64,000 nt of DNA from Sphingopyxis sp. PAMC25046 (GCF_004795895.1 NZ_CP039250.1:1178001-1242000), one strand, 5' to 3'; shown: positions 1 through 9,110, counted from the stretch's first letter. Numbers and translations: made by a program. The notes: generated from the letters alone by a model not told the origin.

Positions 1-317
1 GACGCCATTACGTTCGTCGGGACATCGACGAGTTCCCGGTCATTGTCGATGAAGGCGTGCGCCTCCAGCAGAACGGGTCTCTCCAATTGCCCGGCGCGCT
101 CATTGGCTAAAGCACTCGCTAGCTCGAACTGATTGTCCCTGACATGATCGCTCTCGGCGGTGCGGAGTTTCTCACCGGTGGTATGGAATGATCGCCTTAG
201 CAGGCTGCCGGCGGTCATTCTCAGAATACCGGGGCGTGCACGCACGATCGCTTTCGCCAGATGGCTCTTGCCCGAGCCCGAAAGACCCAGGATCGCGATG
301 ACGGGCGCGGCATTCAT
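1..317 (-). CDS. P-loop nucleotide-binding protein (kinase/AAA-like), 3' truncated by window edge
   Basis: The frame is open from an ATG at 317 to base 1. About 105 residues are visible. The N-terminus reads VIAILGLSGSGKSHLAKAIV, a Walker A motif at residues 10-17. A hydrophobic strand ending in acidic residues (VLLEAHAFID, about residues 83-92) could be Walker B or a substrate strand. It resembles small P-loop kinases or AAA_18-type proteins, but the lid and C-terminus are missing, so the substrate cannot be named. The start overlaps the stop of the upstream PIN-GNAT-ASCH gene by ATGA, so it is the fifth gene of a coupled operon. Confidence 0.7.
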   Translation of the reverse strand, partial: MNAAPVIAILGLSGSGKSHLAKAIVRARPGILRMTAGSLLRRSFHTTGEKLRTAESDHVRDNQFELASALANERAGQLERPVLLEAHAFIDNDRELVDVPTNVMA

Positions 318-1852
318 AGCGCAAATCCGAAATTCATCGACGGGAGAAGTTCGGGTAGGCCGGCGCGGTCGATCCGGGTGATCGACTGCGGCGGACCTTT
401 GAGAACGCCGGTATTGGTCAGCTTTTTGAGGCCGATCGGTGGACTGAGATGACGAATGAGCAGGAAATCGATTACGGCGAGGCCGTTCGGCGACGCGGCG
501 GCCATCGCCTCCAGATCCTGCCGCGAATAAACTGATCGGCCAGCTGTCAGTCGCAGCAACTCCGCTTCTCCGACCGCACGGCGCAATTGTTCGACCACGC
601 CGACGGTGGTCAGCATCTGGGAGTTCTGCGCTGCTTCCTCTTTGGACTGATAGAAGAACAGAAGGTCGCCCGCGCGCATGGCCTTGATCTTTGCGCGGCA
701 GACATAAACTTTTCTGATCGTGTTCCCGGGCACGCGACCGGCTTCGCGGTCGTCGATCGTGTCGTCATTGAACAAAGGGGTCGGAACGAGCTTGGCGACT
801 TCCGGGAAAAGCTGGCGATGAAATCGCCATTGCACCGGGACCGCGAATAGCGTGACAGGGTTAGCGATGCTGAAACGCGGGTAGCGTGTCCGCACGAGAT
901 GGGCGGCATCATCTCCTGTTGGAGCGGGTATCGCATCTTTCGGCAAATATTTAGCAAGGATGAGCTCGCCTGTCGAATTCTCGCCATTAGTGACGAACCC
1001 GTATCGGCCGAGAAGATCGATCAGCATCGTCTGCTTGGGAAAAGTCGTAAGGTACAAGGCGTCGAAGCCGTTAAGCTGGGCGTACCAGATCGCCTTACGC
1101 AGAAGAAGTTCGCCTACCTTGTGACCTTGCGCACGCGCGCCGACCTTGAATGTGCATAATTTGAGTATCTTGTCCGATGGAGTGAGGCCGAGTTCGGTCC
1201 CGTCCTCAGCTTTGCGAACAATGAGGCCGTCGAGCAGGCCATCACGGCCTCGAATGACCCAGCAATCGCGATGTTCGACCACGCACTTGGTCCGCCACCA
1301 ATGCACGAACGGTTCGTAATCGGCTCGCAAGCTTTCGAATATAGGATCGGCGAGGTCAACGCTGTACGCGGGCACGTCTGCGACAAATGCTACGCCGTCA
1401 TCGACCGCGTCTTGGAGCGCCTTGAGCCAAGCCACCGCGTCAGCGATCGTGAGGACACGTTCTTCCAATGGCGTGCCTCGCACGCGCTTATGGATACCCT
1501 CATCCTGAGAAATCAAAATGTCGATGGCATCGAGTGACAGGGCATAAAGAAGCTGGACGTCGACGCGATCATTCTCGTTCTTGATCGGTCCGAACTGCTG
1601 TTCGAGTAGTTCCCAGCCGCGAATGGCGATTAAAGCGAGCCACGGATATTTTTCCATCCGAGACGCCGAAACCAGCCGACGGACTTCGTTTCGATCGCGC
1701 GCGAAATCGTCTCTCATCGCCGGATGAATATGGAGCGAGATGCCGCCTGCCTGACAACGTCGCGACAATTCGGCGGCAACGGGTCCGGTTTGCCCAGGAT
1801 CCTCGAGGGCGATCAGCACATTCGTATCGATCAGGGCCCTAGTCTTGCTCAT
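314..1852 (-). CDS. PIN - GNAT - ASCH/EVE-like triple-domain protein
   Basis: This 512-residue protein has three recognisable parts. Residues 1 to about 140 look like a PIN-type nuclease fold: an N-terminal LIDTNVLIALED, then acidic residues in NDRVDVQLL and DILISQDEG. Residues about 190-310 resemble a GNAT acetyltransferase, with GARAQGHKVGELLLRKAIWYA as the acetyl-CoA-binding loop and helix. Residues about 320-512 resemble a PUA-fold ASCH/EVE domain (KVYVCRAKIKAMRAGDLLFFYQ). The gene overlaps the upstream ASCH gene by 14 nt and the downstream P-loop gene by 4 nt. The combination suggests cleavage plus acylation of an RNA or modified nucleotide; that is inference. Domain calls are by eye. 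Confidence 0.75.
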   Translation of the reverse strand: MSKTRALIDTNVLIALEDPGQTGPVAAELSRRCQAGGISLHIHPAMRDDFARDRNEVRRLVSASRMEKYPWLALIAIRGWELLEQQFGPIKNENDRVDVQLLYALSLDAIDILISQDEGIHKRVRGTPLEERVLTIADAVAWLKALQDAVDDGVAFVADVPAYSVDLADPIFESLRADYEPFVHWWRTKCVVEHRDCWVIRGRDGLLDGLIVRKAEDGTELGLTPSDKILKLCTFKVGARAQGHKVGELLLRKAIWYAQLNGFDALYLTTFPKQTMLIDLLGRYGFVTNGENSTGELILAKYLPKDAIPAPTGDDAAHLVRTRYPRFSIANPVTLFAVPVQWRFHRQLFPEVAKLVPTPLFNDDTIDDREAGRVPGNTIRKVYVCRAKIKAMRAGDLLFFYQSKEEAAQNSQMLTTVGVVEQLRRAVGEAELLRLTAGRSVYSRQDLEAMAAASPNGLAVIDFLLIRHLSPPIGLKKLTNTGVLKGPPQSITRIDRAGLPELLPSMNFGFAL

Positions 1853-2297
1853 GCTCGATGAGGTCCCGATGTGCCTCCTTCAACACGAGGTAGGACTGCG
1901 GAGCGTTCAACCCGTATTCTTCCCGTAGATTCTTCAGCGGTACGGGGCTTTGATAGGTTGTCGGATTGCTCAGCAATAGCGCGCAGCCGGTATCGGCGCC
2001 GTCGTAATAAAGTTTGAAATCCTCGGCCGATATGACCGCACTCGCGCCGTGCTGCTGCCAAAGTTCATCTACCGGTAGGACATCCATTTTCTCGATATCG
2101 ACATGGCCAATTACTGCAGCCGTGGGCTGCGTCGCGTAGATGAGCATTCTGCTGCCCGCAGCGGACGCATCGAAACGCCGACGCAGTTCCACGCTCTTCT
2201 TTCCTGCAAGAATAAGCCGCGCGTAATGATTGTGAATGCTGACTAGGAGCGTGCGGTCAGATGCGCGTCCGGTATCGCGCGCTTCGCTGCGGTTCAC
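1839..2297 (-). CDS. ASCH-domain protein (PUA-like fold)
   Basis: 152 residues. The segment TLLVSIHNHYARLILAGKKSVELRRRF carries the ASCH-family hallmark: a lysine followed by a variable residue and ELR, after a short helix. ASCH domains bind RNA, and some act as amidohydrolases on modified nucleosides. The gene starts within the stop of the GNAT gene (ATGA) and overlaps the PIN-GNAT-ASCH gene downstream, so translation is probably coupled. With the C-terminal domain of its neighbour, the operon holds two PUA-fold modules. The exact substrate is unknown. Confidence 0.75.
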   Translation of the reverse strand: MNRSEARDTGRASDRTLLVSIHNHYARLILAGKKSVELRRRFDASAAGSRMLIYATQPTAAVIGHVDIEKMDVLPVDELWQQHGASAVISAEDFKLYYDGADTGCALLLSNPTTYQSPVPLKNLREEYGLNAPQSYLVLKEAHRDLIEHEQD

Positions 2298-2848
2298 GAG
2301 ACCAGGGTCGGCAGAAGCTGGCCGTTGTAGACATGCTCGACCACGCCCGAGCGGTACAGGGACGGTATACGCATGGTTTCCTCAAATCGGAAACGCGCCA
2401 TCAGCGGCCGAAATTCTTCGTAACGCTCTGCCGGCACAGTAAACAACGGGTGAGCATGCCCAATCCAGTCGATAGCTTCTGCCATGAGCTCGCCGCCAAC
2501 GCCTTTGCCGCGGCACGTCTCCGAAACCCAGAGCGTGCAAATCTTAGCTTCGATATTATCGCGCTTCACGATCGCAATCGCCGCCGGATTTTCCACGTCT
2601 CCGACATGGAGGATTTGCCGCGTCGCATTGTCGAGGCCGGGTACGACCTTGGACCAATACCAAGCGCCAAAGCCCGGATAGCTTGCTTCAAGATGGGCAA
2701 GCGCCGGCCAGAAAGCATCCGCCTTTCCGGCTGCAGCCGGAAAGAGGTCGCAATCCCGGGGGCTTGCGAGGAATGAGGTGGCCGATTGCATCATGGACAT
2801 TGATGGCACGATAGCGAACGGCGCGCGAACTGGAAAGGGGTGGGGCAT
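2294..2848 (-). CDS. GNAT-family N-acetyltransferase
   Basis: 184 residues. A central GNAT core is visible: AIAIVKRDNIEAKICTLWVSETCRGKGVGGELMAEAIDWIG, where the C/R-G-K-G-V-G loop matches the acetyl-CoA pyrophosphate-binding Q/RxxGxG/A motif. The first ATG (2848) directly follows the TAA of the upstream membrane-protein gene; later in-frame Met codons near residue 17 are also possible. Being co-transcribed with a second GNAT domain in the PIN fusion suggests a shared acylation theme, but the substrate is not evident. Confidence 0.8.
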   Translation of the reverse strand: MPHPFPVRAPFAIVPSMSMMQSATSFLASPRDCDLFPAAAGKADAFWPALAHLEASYPGFGAWYWSKVVPGLDNATRQILHVGDVENPAAIAIVKRDNIEAKICTLWVSETCRGKGVGGELMAEAIDWIGHAHPLFTVPAERYEEFRPLMARFRFEETMRIPSLYRSGVVEHVYNGQLLPTLVS

Positions 2849-3994
2849 TTAATTTAGCCAGCTCCGAAAACGCGAATAGATCATTGGGCCCAGCGCGCAA
2901 ACGGCCAAGGCCCCGCCGACGAGAAGATTCGACGGACCTTCGTCGGGTTTGGCTTTACCCAAGAAAACATACAACCCGTGCAGCCCCCAGATTCCGACGT
3001 TGAGAAGTGCGCTACCGACACCCCCGATCGCGAGAATTGCGACCAGATAGGCTAGGATTTTCGCCTGGACGCGGCGGAAGCTGGCATAGGCAATGAAGTC
3101 ATCGAGCGGCTTATCAATTCGGTCGGTCGCTCGCCACTGATAGATGATCATCCCGTCCGCGCGAGGCTTCCGACGCCATCGAGGAGCGCTGGGTTGTCCG
3201 ACCTGCAGGTAGCTGGTCCAGATGTCGGGTTCGAGGTTTCGAACCTTACGAAAATTCTGGTGCTGGCTCCCTAACTGGTGATTCTTGCTGCGGATCAGAA
3301 AATAATACACCGATTTCAGCCTAACTTGGCCCCGCATCGAGCTCTGCAAGATCGGCGGTGGATAACTCCGCCGCTCGTTCAGACGAAATTCCGTGGTTTC
3401 GAGCACGTCTTGGGTCAGCGATAAGCCGACACCGGGTGCCGACTCTTCTGTTGTGAAGAGATTGCGCGCTTCGCCTCGTAAGAAAACCCGCAGCCTGACG
3501 TAATGCTCGTGTCCGGAATGCGCGGGATCGCGAATGCGATCGCAGAAGGAGGTATTTAGTGCGACGGTCGTGCCGCGTCCGCGGCCCGGTACTGTGACAG
3601 GACTGATTGCGAGGTCGCGTGATGGCTCGACGTGATGAATGACGCGCTGCTTGTCCGAATCCGTCGCAACGATGAAGTGCTGGTCGGCATTGTGCTGAAT
3701 GACTGCAACTTGATTGAAGACAGCGTTCAGCGTGTCGGCATCCTTCAGGGCGTTGCTTAGGTCGTAGATGGAGGCGGCGTCGATCGGGCCAGGAATAAAG
3801 AGATTGAGCCTGTCCAAATCGGAAACGTCTTCAAGGAGAAAGCCGACATCAAGGAAATTGAAATCCTTGTCGATGTCGCGCCAAAGGTTGACGTGCAACT
3901 GTACCGATGGCGCATTACCGCTCCGACGCGATGGTTCGGATTGAGGCGGGCCTTGTGTTCTGCTCTGATACCAGAGTGCGAGCGTTCCATTCAT
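2849..3994 (-). CDS. unknown protein with C-terminal membrane anchor, first gene of the operon
   Basis: 381 residues, no family recognised. The first ~310 residues are soluble, with mixed strands and a basic stretch (RWRRKPRADG). Two hydrophobic segments at about 325-350 (ILAYLVAILAIGGVGSALLNVG) and 358-375 anchor the C-terminus, leaving the large domain cytoplasmic if there is no signal peptide; none is seen. Its TAA abuts the ATG of the GNAT gene (TAAATG), so it heads a five-gene operon with GNAT, ASCH, PIN-GNAT-ASCH and P-loop genes. A sensor or effector role at the membrane is conceivable but unproven. Confidence 0.65.
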   Translation of the reverse strand: MNGTLALWYQSRTQGPPQSEPSRRSGNAPSVQLHVNLWRDIDKDFNFLDVGFLLEDVSDLDRLNLFIPGPIDAASIYDLSNALKDADTLNAVFNQVAVIQHNADQHFIVATDSDKQRVIHHVEPSRDLAISPVTVPGRGRGTTVALNTSFCDRIRDPAHSGHEHYVRLRVFLRGEARNLFTTEESAPGVGLSLTQDVLETTEFRLNERRSYPPPILQSSMRGQVRLKSVYYFLIRSKNHQLGSQHQNFRKVRNLEPDIWTSYLQVGQPSAPRWRRKPRADGMIIYQWRATDRIDKPLDDFIAYASFRRVQAKILAYLVAILAIGGVGSALLNVGIWGLHGLYVFLGKAKPDEGPSNLLVGGALAVCALGPMIYSRFRSWLN

Positions 3995-4371
3995 ACAATT
4001 CTGCCTAAACAGATATCAGTTAAAATCCAACGATCTCGGCGAGCGGTATTGTCCCGATACCGAATATTTTCTTTGCGCACAGAAGGTGCCCGAATATCTG
4101 TGCGCGTCGGCGTCCTAAAGACGATCGGCAACCGCATCTCTCGATACAATCTTTGGCACGATCGATGCGCTTCGCACGGGCTGCCGATACGAAGGATCAA
4201 GACCGCCGCCGTTCGCGCCGCCTACTGCGTCCTGACCACTCGACAACGATCCCCTATTGAGGGGCCTTGTGGCCGGCGTGATTGAATGCGCGGATATCCG
4301 AAGTCCCGAATGTCAGATTCTCCCGATCCGCTTCTGAAAGCGGACGGTCTCCAAACGGCCACAAGCAACCG
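3995..4371. other. intergenic region upstream of the GNAT/ASCH/PIN operon
   Basis: There is no convincing gene. Short open frames here have no recognisable domain. It should contain the promoter of the minus-strand operon starting at 3994 and the 3' end of the ars transcript. Two small stem-loops are visible (CCCCTATTGAGGGG near 4252 and CCGCTTCTGAAAGCGG near 4328), neither followed by a clear T-run. Confidence 0.4.
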
Positions 4372-5127
4372 TCAGGTACCCGGAATTCCGGCGATTTCGG
4401 CGGGCGTGACGACAGGCTCTTTCCGATCCTTGCGTTCCGAATAGCGGTCAACGAGCTGGTCGGCATGGCCCCGCGTAAGCACGGTGAACCGCACGAGTTC
4501 TTCTGTGACGTCGACGATCCGGTCATAATAGCTCGAAGGCAGCATCCGGCCGGCCTCGTCGAACTCCGCATATGCCTTGGCGACGCTCGACTGGTTGGGG
4601 ATGGTGATCATCCGCATCCAGCGGCCGAGGATGCGGAGCGTATTGACGCTGTTGAACGACTGCGATCCCGCCGAGACCTGCATTACCGCGAGTGTGCGGC
4701 CCTGCGTGGGGCGCAGCCCCTTGTAGGCAAGGGGAAGATGGTCGACCTGAGCCTTCATGATGCCGGTAATCTGGCCATGGCGTTCGGGGCTGCACCAGAC
4801 TTGGCCTTCGGACCAGATGGAATGCTGCCGCAGCTCCTCGACCGCGGGATGGTCGTCGTCGGCGATCAGATCGGGCAAGGGGAGGTCGGACGGATCGAAG
4901 ATGCGCGTCTCGCACCCGAAGAGCTGAAGCAGGCGCGCCGTCTCTTCCACGACGAGGCGCGAATAGGAGCGTTCGCGTAAAGACCCGTAGAGGAGGAGGA
5001 TGCGCGGCGCCGGGTCGAGCGGCCCGAGGCCGAGCGCGGGTTGCGCGCGGAGATATTCGGGGCTGAGCGCCGGCAGATGGTCGGGGTCGGTAAGCGTGCG
5101 CAGGCGATTATGGGTCGGTTCTGTCAT
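4372..5127 (-). CDS. arsH: ArsH, NADPH-dependent FMN reductase
   Basis: 251 residues, the usual ArsH length. The flavodoxin-like fold opens with [21 protein letters not shown], the FMN phosphate loop (GSLRxxSxS) of ArsH. Further family blocks are [20 protein letters not shown] and [18 protein letters not shown]. ArsH is a cytoplasmic flavoprotein that oxidises trivalent organoarsenicals or gives NADPH-dependent redox protection. It overlaps the acr3 stop by ATGA and is the last gene of the arsR-arsC-acr3-arsH operon. Confidence 0.95.
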   Translation of the reverse strand: MTEPTHNRLRTLTDPDHLPALSPEYLRAQPALGLGPLDPAPRILLLYGSLRERSYSRLVVEETARLLQLFGCETRIFDPSDLPLPDLIADDDHPAVEELRQHSIWSEGQVWCSPERHGQITGIMKAQVDHLPLAYKGLRPTQGRTLAVMQVSAGSQSFNSVNTLRILGRWMRMITIPNQSSVAKAYAEFDEAGRMLPSSYYDRIVDVTEELVRFTVLTRGHADQLVDRYSERKDRKEPVVTPAEIAGIPGT

Positions 5128-6197
5128 GATACTCTGGCTTGTGAAGGAACGGTCGCGGGAAACCAGCGACGTCCAAGGCGGAAGGCGACGCCGACAAGCA
5201 GGATGAGGACGGGCACTTCGACCAGCGGGCCGATGACAGCCGCAAAGGCCACGGGCGAGGCGAGCCCGAAGGCGGCGATCGCCACCGCAATTGCTAGCTC
5301 GAAATTATTGCCTGCAGCGGTGAAAGCGACCGCGGTCGTGCGCGGATAGTCGGCCGCGATGAGTTTTCCCATCCAGAAGCTGATGAGGAACTGCACGACG
5401 AAATAGATGGTGAGCGGGATTGCGATCCGCACGACATCGCCGGGAATGGTGACGATCTCGCCGCCCTTGAGGCTGAACATCGCAACGATGGTGAAGAGCA
5501 GCGCGACGAACGTGATTGGGCCGATTTTGGGCAGGAAGCGCGACTCATACCACTCGTCACCCTTGGCCTTCGCGAGGAAGCGGCGCGTGAGATATCCGGC
5601 GAGGAAGGGGATGCCGAGATAGATGAGTACTGCCTCGGCGATGGTCCAGATGCTCACGTCGATGACGCTGCCCTCAAGTCCGAAGAGTGGAGGCAGAACA
5701 GTCAGGAAGAACCACGCATAGATGCTGAAGAAGAGGATCTGGAAGATCGAGTTGAAGGCGACGAGCGCCGCGACATATTGATTGTCGCCCTTGGCCAGCT
5801 GGTTCCACACGATCACCATCGCGATGCAGCGGGCGAGGCCAATCAGGATCAGGCCGGTCATATATTCGGGTTTGTCCGCGAGGAAGATGACCGCGAGCGC
5901 GAACATCAGAACCGGCCCGATGACCCAGTTCTGGATCAGCGAGATGACGAGGACCCGCTTGTTCTCGAATACCCGCGGCAGCTCATCGTAGCGCACGCGC
6001 GCGAGCGGCGGGTACATCATCAGGATGAGGCCGATCGCGATCGGGATATTCGTCGTGCCCACGGACATGGCGTCGATCGCGGCAGGCAGACCCTTGAAGG
6101 TCGACCCCAGAAGGACGCCGAGCGCCATCGCAAGGAATATCCAGAGCGTCAGATAGCGGTCGAGGAACGACAGGCGTTCGGGCTTTGCGACAGTCAT
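5124..6197 (-). CDS. acr3: Acr3-type arsenite efflux permease
   Basis: 357 residues from the ATG at 6197 ([11 protein letters not shown]), preceded by a GAGGAC ribosome site 10 nt after the arsC stop; an upstream in-frame start would overlap arsC. About ten hydrophobic helices are evident. [25 protein letters not shown] carries the conserved Cys essential in Acr3 permeases. The protein exports As(III) using the proton-motive force. Length and order match alphaproteobacterial Acr3 rather than ArsB (about 430 residues). It is translationally coupled to arsH. Confidence 0.95.
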   Translation of the reverse strand: MTVAKPERLSFLDRYLTLWIFLAMALGVLLGSTFKGLPAAIDAMSVGTTNIPIAIGLILMMYPPLARVRYDELPRVFENKRVLVISLIQNWVIGPVLMFALAVIFLADKPEYMTGLILIGLARCIAMVIVWNQLAKGDNQYVAALVAFNSIFQILFFSIYAWFFLTVLPPLFGLEGSVIDVSIWTIAEAVLIYLGIPFLAGYLTRRFLAKAKGDEWYESRFLPKIGPITFVALLFTIVAMFSLKGGEIVTIPGDVVRIAIPLTIYFVVQFLISFWMGKLIAADYPRTTAVAFTAAGNNFELAIAVAIAAFGLASPVAFAAVIGPLVEVPVLILLVGVAFRLGRRWFPATVPSQARVS

Positions 6198-6207
6198 GAT
6201 GCTGTCC

Positions 6208-6636
6208 TCAGGCTTGGACGCGGTTACCGCTGGCGTCGACAACTTGCTCGCCATCTTCTTTGGCAAAGGCACCGAGTTGCCGTGCGGGCAGTATGTCGAG
6301 CACGGCTTCGGACGGGCGGCAGAGCCTGACCCCGAGCGGCGACACGACGAGCGGGCGGTTGATGAGGATAGGATGCTCCATCATCGCATCGATCAAGTTG
6401 TCATTGCTCAGGCTTTCGTCTCCGAGGCCGAGGTCCGCGTAAGGCGTGCCCTTTTCGCGGAGCAGGTCGCGCGGGCCTATCCCGGCGCGCTGGATCATCT
6501 GTTCGAGCAGCGCGCGCGACGGCGGCGTCTTCAGATACTCGACGACATGCGGTTCGATCCCCGCGTTGCGGATCAGTGCGAGCGTGTTGCGCGAGGTGCC
6601 GCAGTCCGGATTGTGGTAGATGATGATGTCGGTCAC
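6208..6636 (-). CDS. arsC: ArsC arsenate reductase (glutaredoxin-coupled)
   Basis: 142 residues from a GTG at 6636 ([17 protein letters not shown]), chosen because upstream residues have no homologue-like features and overlap arsR. The [10 protein letters not shown] loop carries the catalytic Cys12 of the Spx/ArsC thioredoxin-fold family. The [15 protein letters not shown] block contains the arginine-rich arsenate-binding segment. It reduces As(V) to As(III) for export by the adjacent Acr3. It lies 13 nt after arsR. Confidence 0.95.
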   Translation of the reverse strand: MTDIIIYHNPDCGTSRNTLALIRNAGIEPHVVEYLKTPPSRALLEQMIQRAGIGPRDLLREKGTPYADLGLGDESLSNDNLIDAMMEHPILINRPLVVSPLGVRLCRPSEAVLDILPARQLGAFAKEDGEQVVDASGNRVQA

Positions 6637-6649
6637 GGGGCTGTTTCCT

Positions 6650-6979
6650 TCAGCAGCAGGTGAGTTCGGCGAGCAGCGGCTCGCATAGCTCGGGGCGGCC
6701 TTGGCAACAGTCCTTCGCAAGGAAGAGCATCAGCTCCCGGAGCGTGTCGATATCGGCTCGCTGTATCTGCTGCCGGCCGAGCTTTTCGGATTTGACCAGC
6801 CCTGCCTTGGCCAGCACCGCGAGATGGGTCGAGAAGGTGCTCTGCGTGAGACCCGATGCGTCGACAAGCTCGCCGGTCGACAGTCCTTCCGGTTCATGTC
6901 GGACGAGCAAGCGGAAAGCTTCGAGGCGCGTCGGATGGGCGAGAGCGGCAAGAGCGGGAAGCGCGGAATCGATGTTCAT
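6650..6979 (-). CDS. arsR: ArsR/SmtB-family arsenic-responsive repressor
   Basis: 109 residues. The winged helix-turn-helix is clear: LAALAHPTRLEAFRLLVRHEPEGLSTGEL, then SGLTQSTFSTHLAVLAKAGLV as recognition helix and RQQIQRAD as wing. Candidate As(III) ligands are C-terminal cysteines in KDCCQGRPELCEPLL and the terminal CC, rather than the classic ELCVCD of plasmid ArsR, so metalloid sensing probably uses a C-terminal site. It is first in the ars operon, and two inverted repeats just upstream are likely operators. Confidence 0.93.
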   Translation of the reverse strand: MNIDSALPALAALAHPTRLEAFRLLVRHEPEGLSTGELVDASGLTQSTFSTHLAVLAKAGLVKSEKLGRQQIQRADIDTLRELMLFLAKDCCQGRPELCEPLLAELTCC

Positions 6980-6980
6980 G

Positions 6981-7038
6981 CATCGGAATTATCCGATGCG
7001 TTGGTGCTCGTCAATTCCTATCGGAAATATCCGATAGG
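6981..7038 (-). promoter_or_regulatory. two inverted-repeat operators for ArsR
   Basis: Two near-identical palindromes lie directly upstream of the arsR start at 6979. The distal one (7017-7038) is CCTATCGGA-AATA-TCCGATAGG, a perfect 9-4-9 repeat. The proximal one (6981-6998) is CATCGGA-ATTA-TCCGATG, a perfect 7-4-7 repeat. Sharing ATCGGA-N4-TCCGAT argues for a common dimeric regulator, most simply autoregulation by ArsR. The proximal site would overlap the arsR ribosome-binding region. Confidence 0.8.
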
Positions 7039-7151
7039 TTGGGGATGGTGTCCGATTGTCCCGCCCGCTGGACAAAAGCGGAGGTTCTTCAACCGGCCAG
7101 CTCCGCGGACCGATCCTTCGATCAGCGGAGCTGGTCGAAACCGCAGCCGTC

Positions 7152-8102
7152 TCAGTCGGCGGCCTCGGTTTCGGGCGTGTTCGTGAGGGCGAGCTTGTCC
7201 GCGAAGAAGGGCGCGAGGACCGACACAGCTTCGCCCACTTCCTTCTCGCCGTCGTAGAGCTGCATATGGTTCGAGCCCTCGACGACATGGAACTGCTTGT
7301 CGGTGCTCGCTGCGCGGTCGAACAGGTCGTCGCTCATCCACTTGCTGCCCGCCTCGCTGCCCGCGACGATCTGGAGCGGCTGGGTCAGGAAGGCCTCGGC
7401 CTTGTTATAGGCGTCATAAGGAATGATCTGCGACAGGCTGCGCGCGGTCATATAGCCCGGCGCGCTCGGATATTCGGCGCGCGGCGTGTGATAATATTCC
7501 CAAGCCTGCCGCAGCTCCTCGTTCGGCGCATCTTCTTCCTTGAGCGGCGCGAGCGGGAAGATCTCGGGCGTGCCGCTCTTGATGTCCTTGCTGCGCGCGT
7601 CGTCGCCCATTCCGATCACCGGCGCGGCGTCGGCATCCTTGATGTTGTTTTCCCAGCCGTTGCGGAACATCGATCCGATATTGACCGCGCTGACCGTACC
7701 CACGGCCTTGATCCGCTGGTCGTTGATCGCAGCGTTGGCGGTGTAGCCGGCGCCGGCGCAGATCCCCATCGCGCCGATGCGGTCGGCGTCGACATAGGGC
7801 AGGGTGGTCAGATAATCGATCACCGCGCTGACATCTTCGGTGCGGACATAGGGGTTTTCGAGCTGGCGCGGAGCGCCACCGCTTTCGCCTTGGTAGCTTG
7901 CGTCATAGGCGATTGTGACAAAGCCCTGTTCGGCGAGCTTCCGGGCATAGAGGCCCGAGGCCTGCTCCTTCACGCCGCCACCGGGATGCGACACGACGAT
8001 GGCGGGGTATTTGCCGCCCTTGTCGAAGCCTTCGGGGAAATTGATGACCGCCGACATGGCGATCGTTTCGTTATTCGAATTGGGGAAGCTGATCTTTTCC
8101 AT
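7152..8102 (-). CDS. alpha/beta hydrolase, dienelactone-hydrolase-like with Cys in the nucleophile elbow
   Basis: 316 residues from the ATG at 8102 (MEKISFPNSNN). Blocks of the fold are PAIVVSHPGGGVKEQ (oxyanion region), VTIAYDASYQGESGG and DADRIGAMGICAGAGYTANAA. In the last the nucleophile elbow is G-I-C-A-G, so Cys replaces the usual Ser, as in dienelactone hydrolases. The C-terminal EGSNHMQLYD supplies the His. The cytoplasmic substrate is unknown. It is divergent from the LysR gene at 8214, which probably regulates it. Confidence 0.85.
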   Translation of the reverse strand: MEKISFPNSNNETIAMSAVINFPEGFDKGGKYPAIVVSHPGGGVKEQASGLYARKLAEQGFVTIAYDASYQGESGGAPRQLENPYVRTEDVSAVIDYLTTLPYVDADRIGAMGICAGAGYTANAAINDQRIKAVGTVSAVNIGSMFRNGWENNIKDADAAPVIGMGDDARSKDIKSGTPEIFPLAPLKEEDAPNEELRQAWEYYHTPRAEYPSAPGYMTARSLSQIIPYDAYNKAEAFLTQPLQIVAGSEAGSKWMSDDLFDRAASTDKQFHVVEGSNHMQLYDGEKEVGEAVSVLAPFFADKLALTNTPETEAAD

Positions 8103-8213
8103 CGTCTCGCTCCTGTTTCGCCGCCGGGGATGCGGCGTTGCAAACAATCTAGCGGTTCGCGGGTTGATCGATTAGATGCTAAAAACTGCATGAGCCTATC
8201 AATGAGGTGATGA

Positions 8214-9110
8214 ATGCGCCGCGAGGAAATGGCCGATCTCGCCACCTTTGTGACGGTCGCCGAGGAGCAAAGCTTCACGAAGGCCGCCGCCAAGCTCGGT
8301 CTTTCGCAATCGGCGGTCAGCCAGGTTGTGCGGCGTCTCGAGGAGCGGCTCGGGCTTCGTCTTCTGTCGCGGACGACGCGCAGCGTCGCGCCCACCGAGG
8401 TCGGCGAACGCATCCTCGCTACCCTCTCGCCGATGCTTCGCGATCTCGACGCCAGCATCGAGGCGCTCAGCGAATATCGCGACAAGCCTGCGGGCAATAT
8501 CCGTATCACGACCGTCGAGCATGCCGCGGTGACGATCCTGCGCCCGGCGCTCGCGCGCATGCTTCCGGGCCATCCGGACATTAATGTCGAAGTGATCATC
8601 GACTATGGCCTCACCGACATCGTGGCCGAGCGCTTCGACGCGGGCGTGCGTCTCGGCGGGCAGGTCGACAAGGATATGATCGCTGTGCGGATTGGGCCCG
8701 ATATCCCGATGGCGGTGGTCGCCTCACCCGACTATTTCGAGCACCATGCCGCGCCGTCCGAACCCGGCGAGCTTGTTCGTCACCAATGCATCAACTTGCG
8801 GCTACCCACCTCGGGCACGAACAACCGCTGGAACTTTCGTCAGCGCGGCAAGATGCTACGCGTGCAGGTCGAGGGACAGCTCGTCTTCAACGCCATCGCG
8901 CAGATCCGGGATGCGGCGCTGGATGGCTTGGGGCTCGCTTATCTGCCGCTCGATTACGTGGCAGACGCGATCGAAAGTGGCTCCCTGATCCGCATATTGG
9001 AGCGATGGACGGAGGACCTGCCGGGATATCATCTCTATTATCCGAACCGGCGCTTCGCCTCTCCGGCGTTCAAGCTCCTTGTCGAGACACTGCGATTTCG
9101 CCAGCCATAA
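8214..9110 (+). CDS. LysR-family transcriptional regulator
   Basis: 298 residues. The N-terminal winged helix is typical: MADLATFVTVAEEQSFTKAAAKLGLSQSAVSQVVRRLEERLGLRLLSRTTRSVAPTEVG, with a periplasmic-binding-protein-like effector domain after about residue 90. The ATG at 8229 (MADLATF) is an equally good start. It is divergently arranged with the Cys-type hydrolase (111 bp apart), the usual layout for a LysR regulator and its target. It ends just before the IS element. Confidence 0.92.
   Translation: MRREEMADLATFVTVAEEQSFTKAAAKLGLSQSAVSQVVRRLEERLGLRLLSRTTRSVAPTEVGERILATLSPMLRDLDASIEALSEYRDKPAGNIRITTVEHAAVTILRPALARMLPGHPDINVEVIIDYGLTDIVAERFDAGVRLGGQVDKDMIAVRIGPDIPMAVVASPDYFEHHAAPSEPGELVRHQCINLRLPTSGTNNRWNFRQRGKMLRVQVEGQLVFNAIAQIRDAALDGLGLAYLPLDYVADAIESGSLIRILERWTEDLPGYHLYYPNRRFASPAFKLLVETLRFRQP

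Noticed and set aside
4252..4265. CCCCTATTGAGGGG hairpin as terminator of the ars operon
   Set aside because: The stem is only five pairs, lies over 100 bp past arsH and lacks a T-run.
7056..8210. 384-residue plus-strand open frame
   Set aside because: Antisense of the alpha/beta hydrolase, which has clear catalytic motifs.
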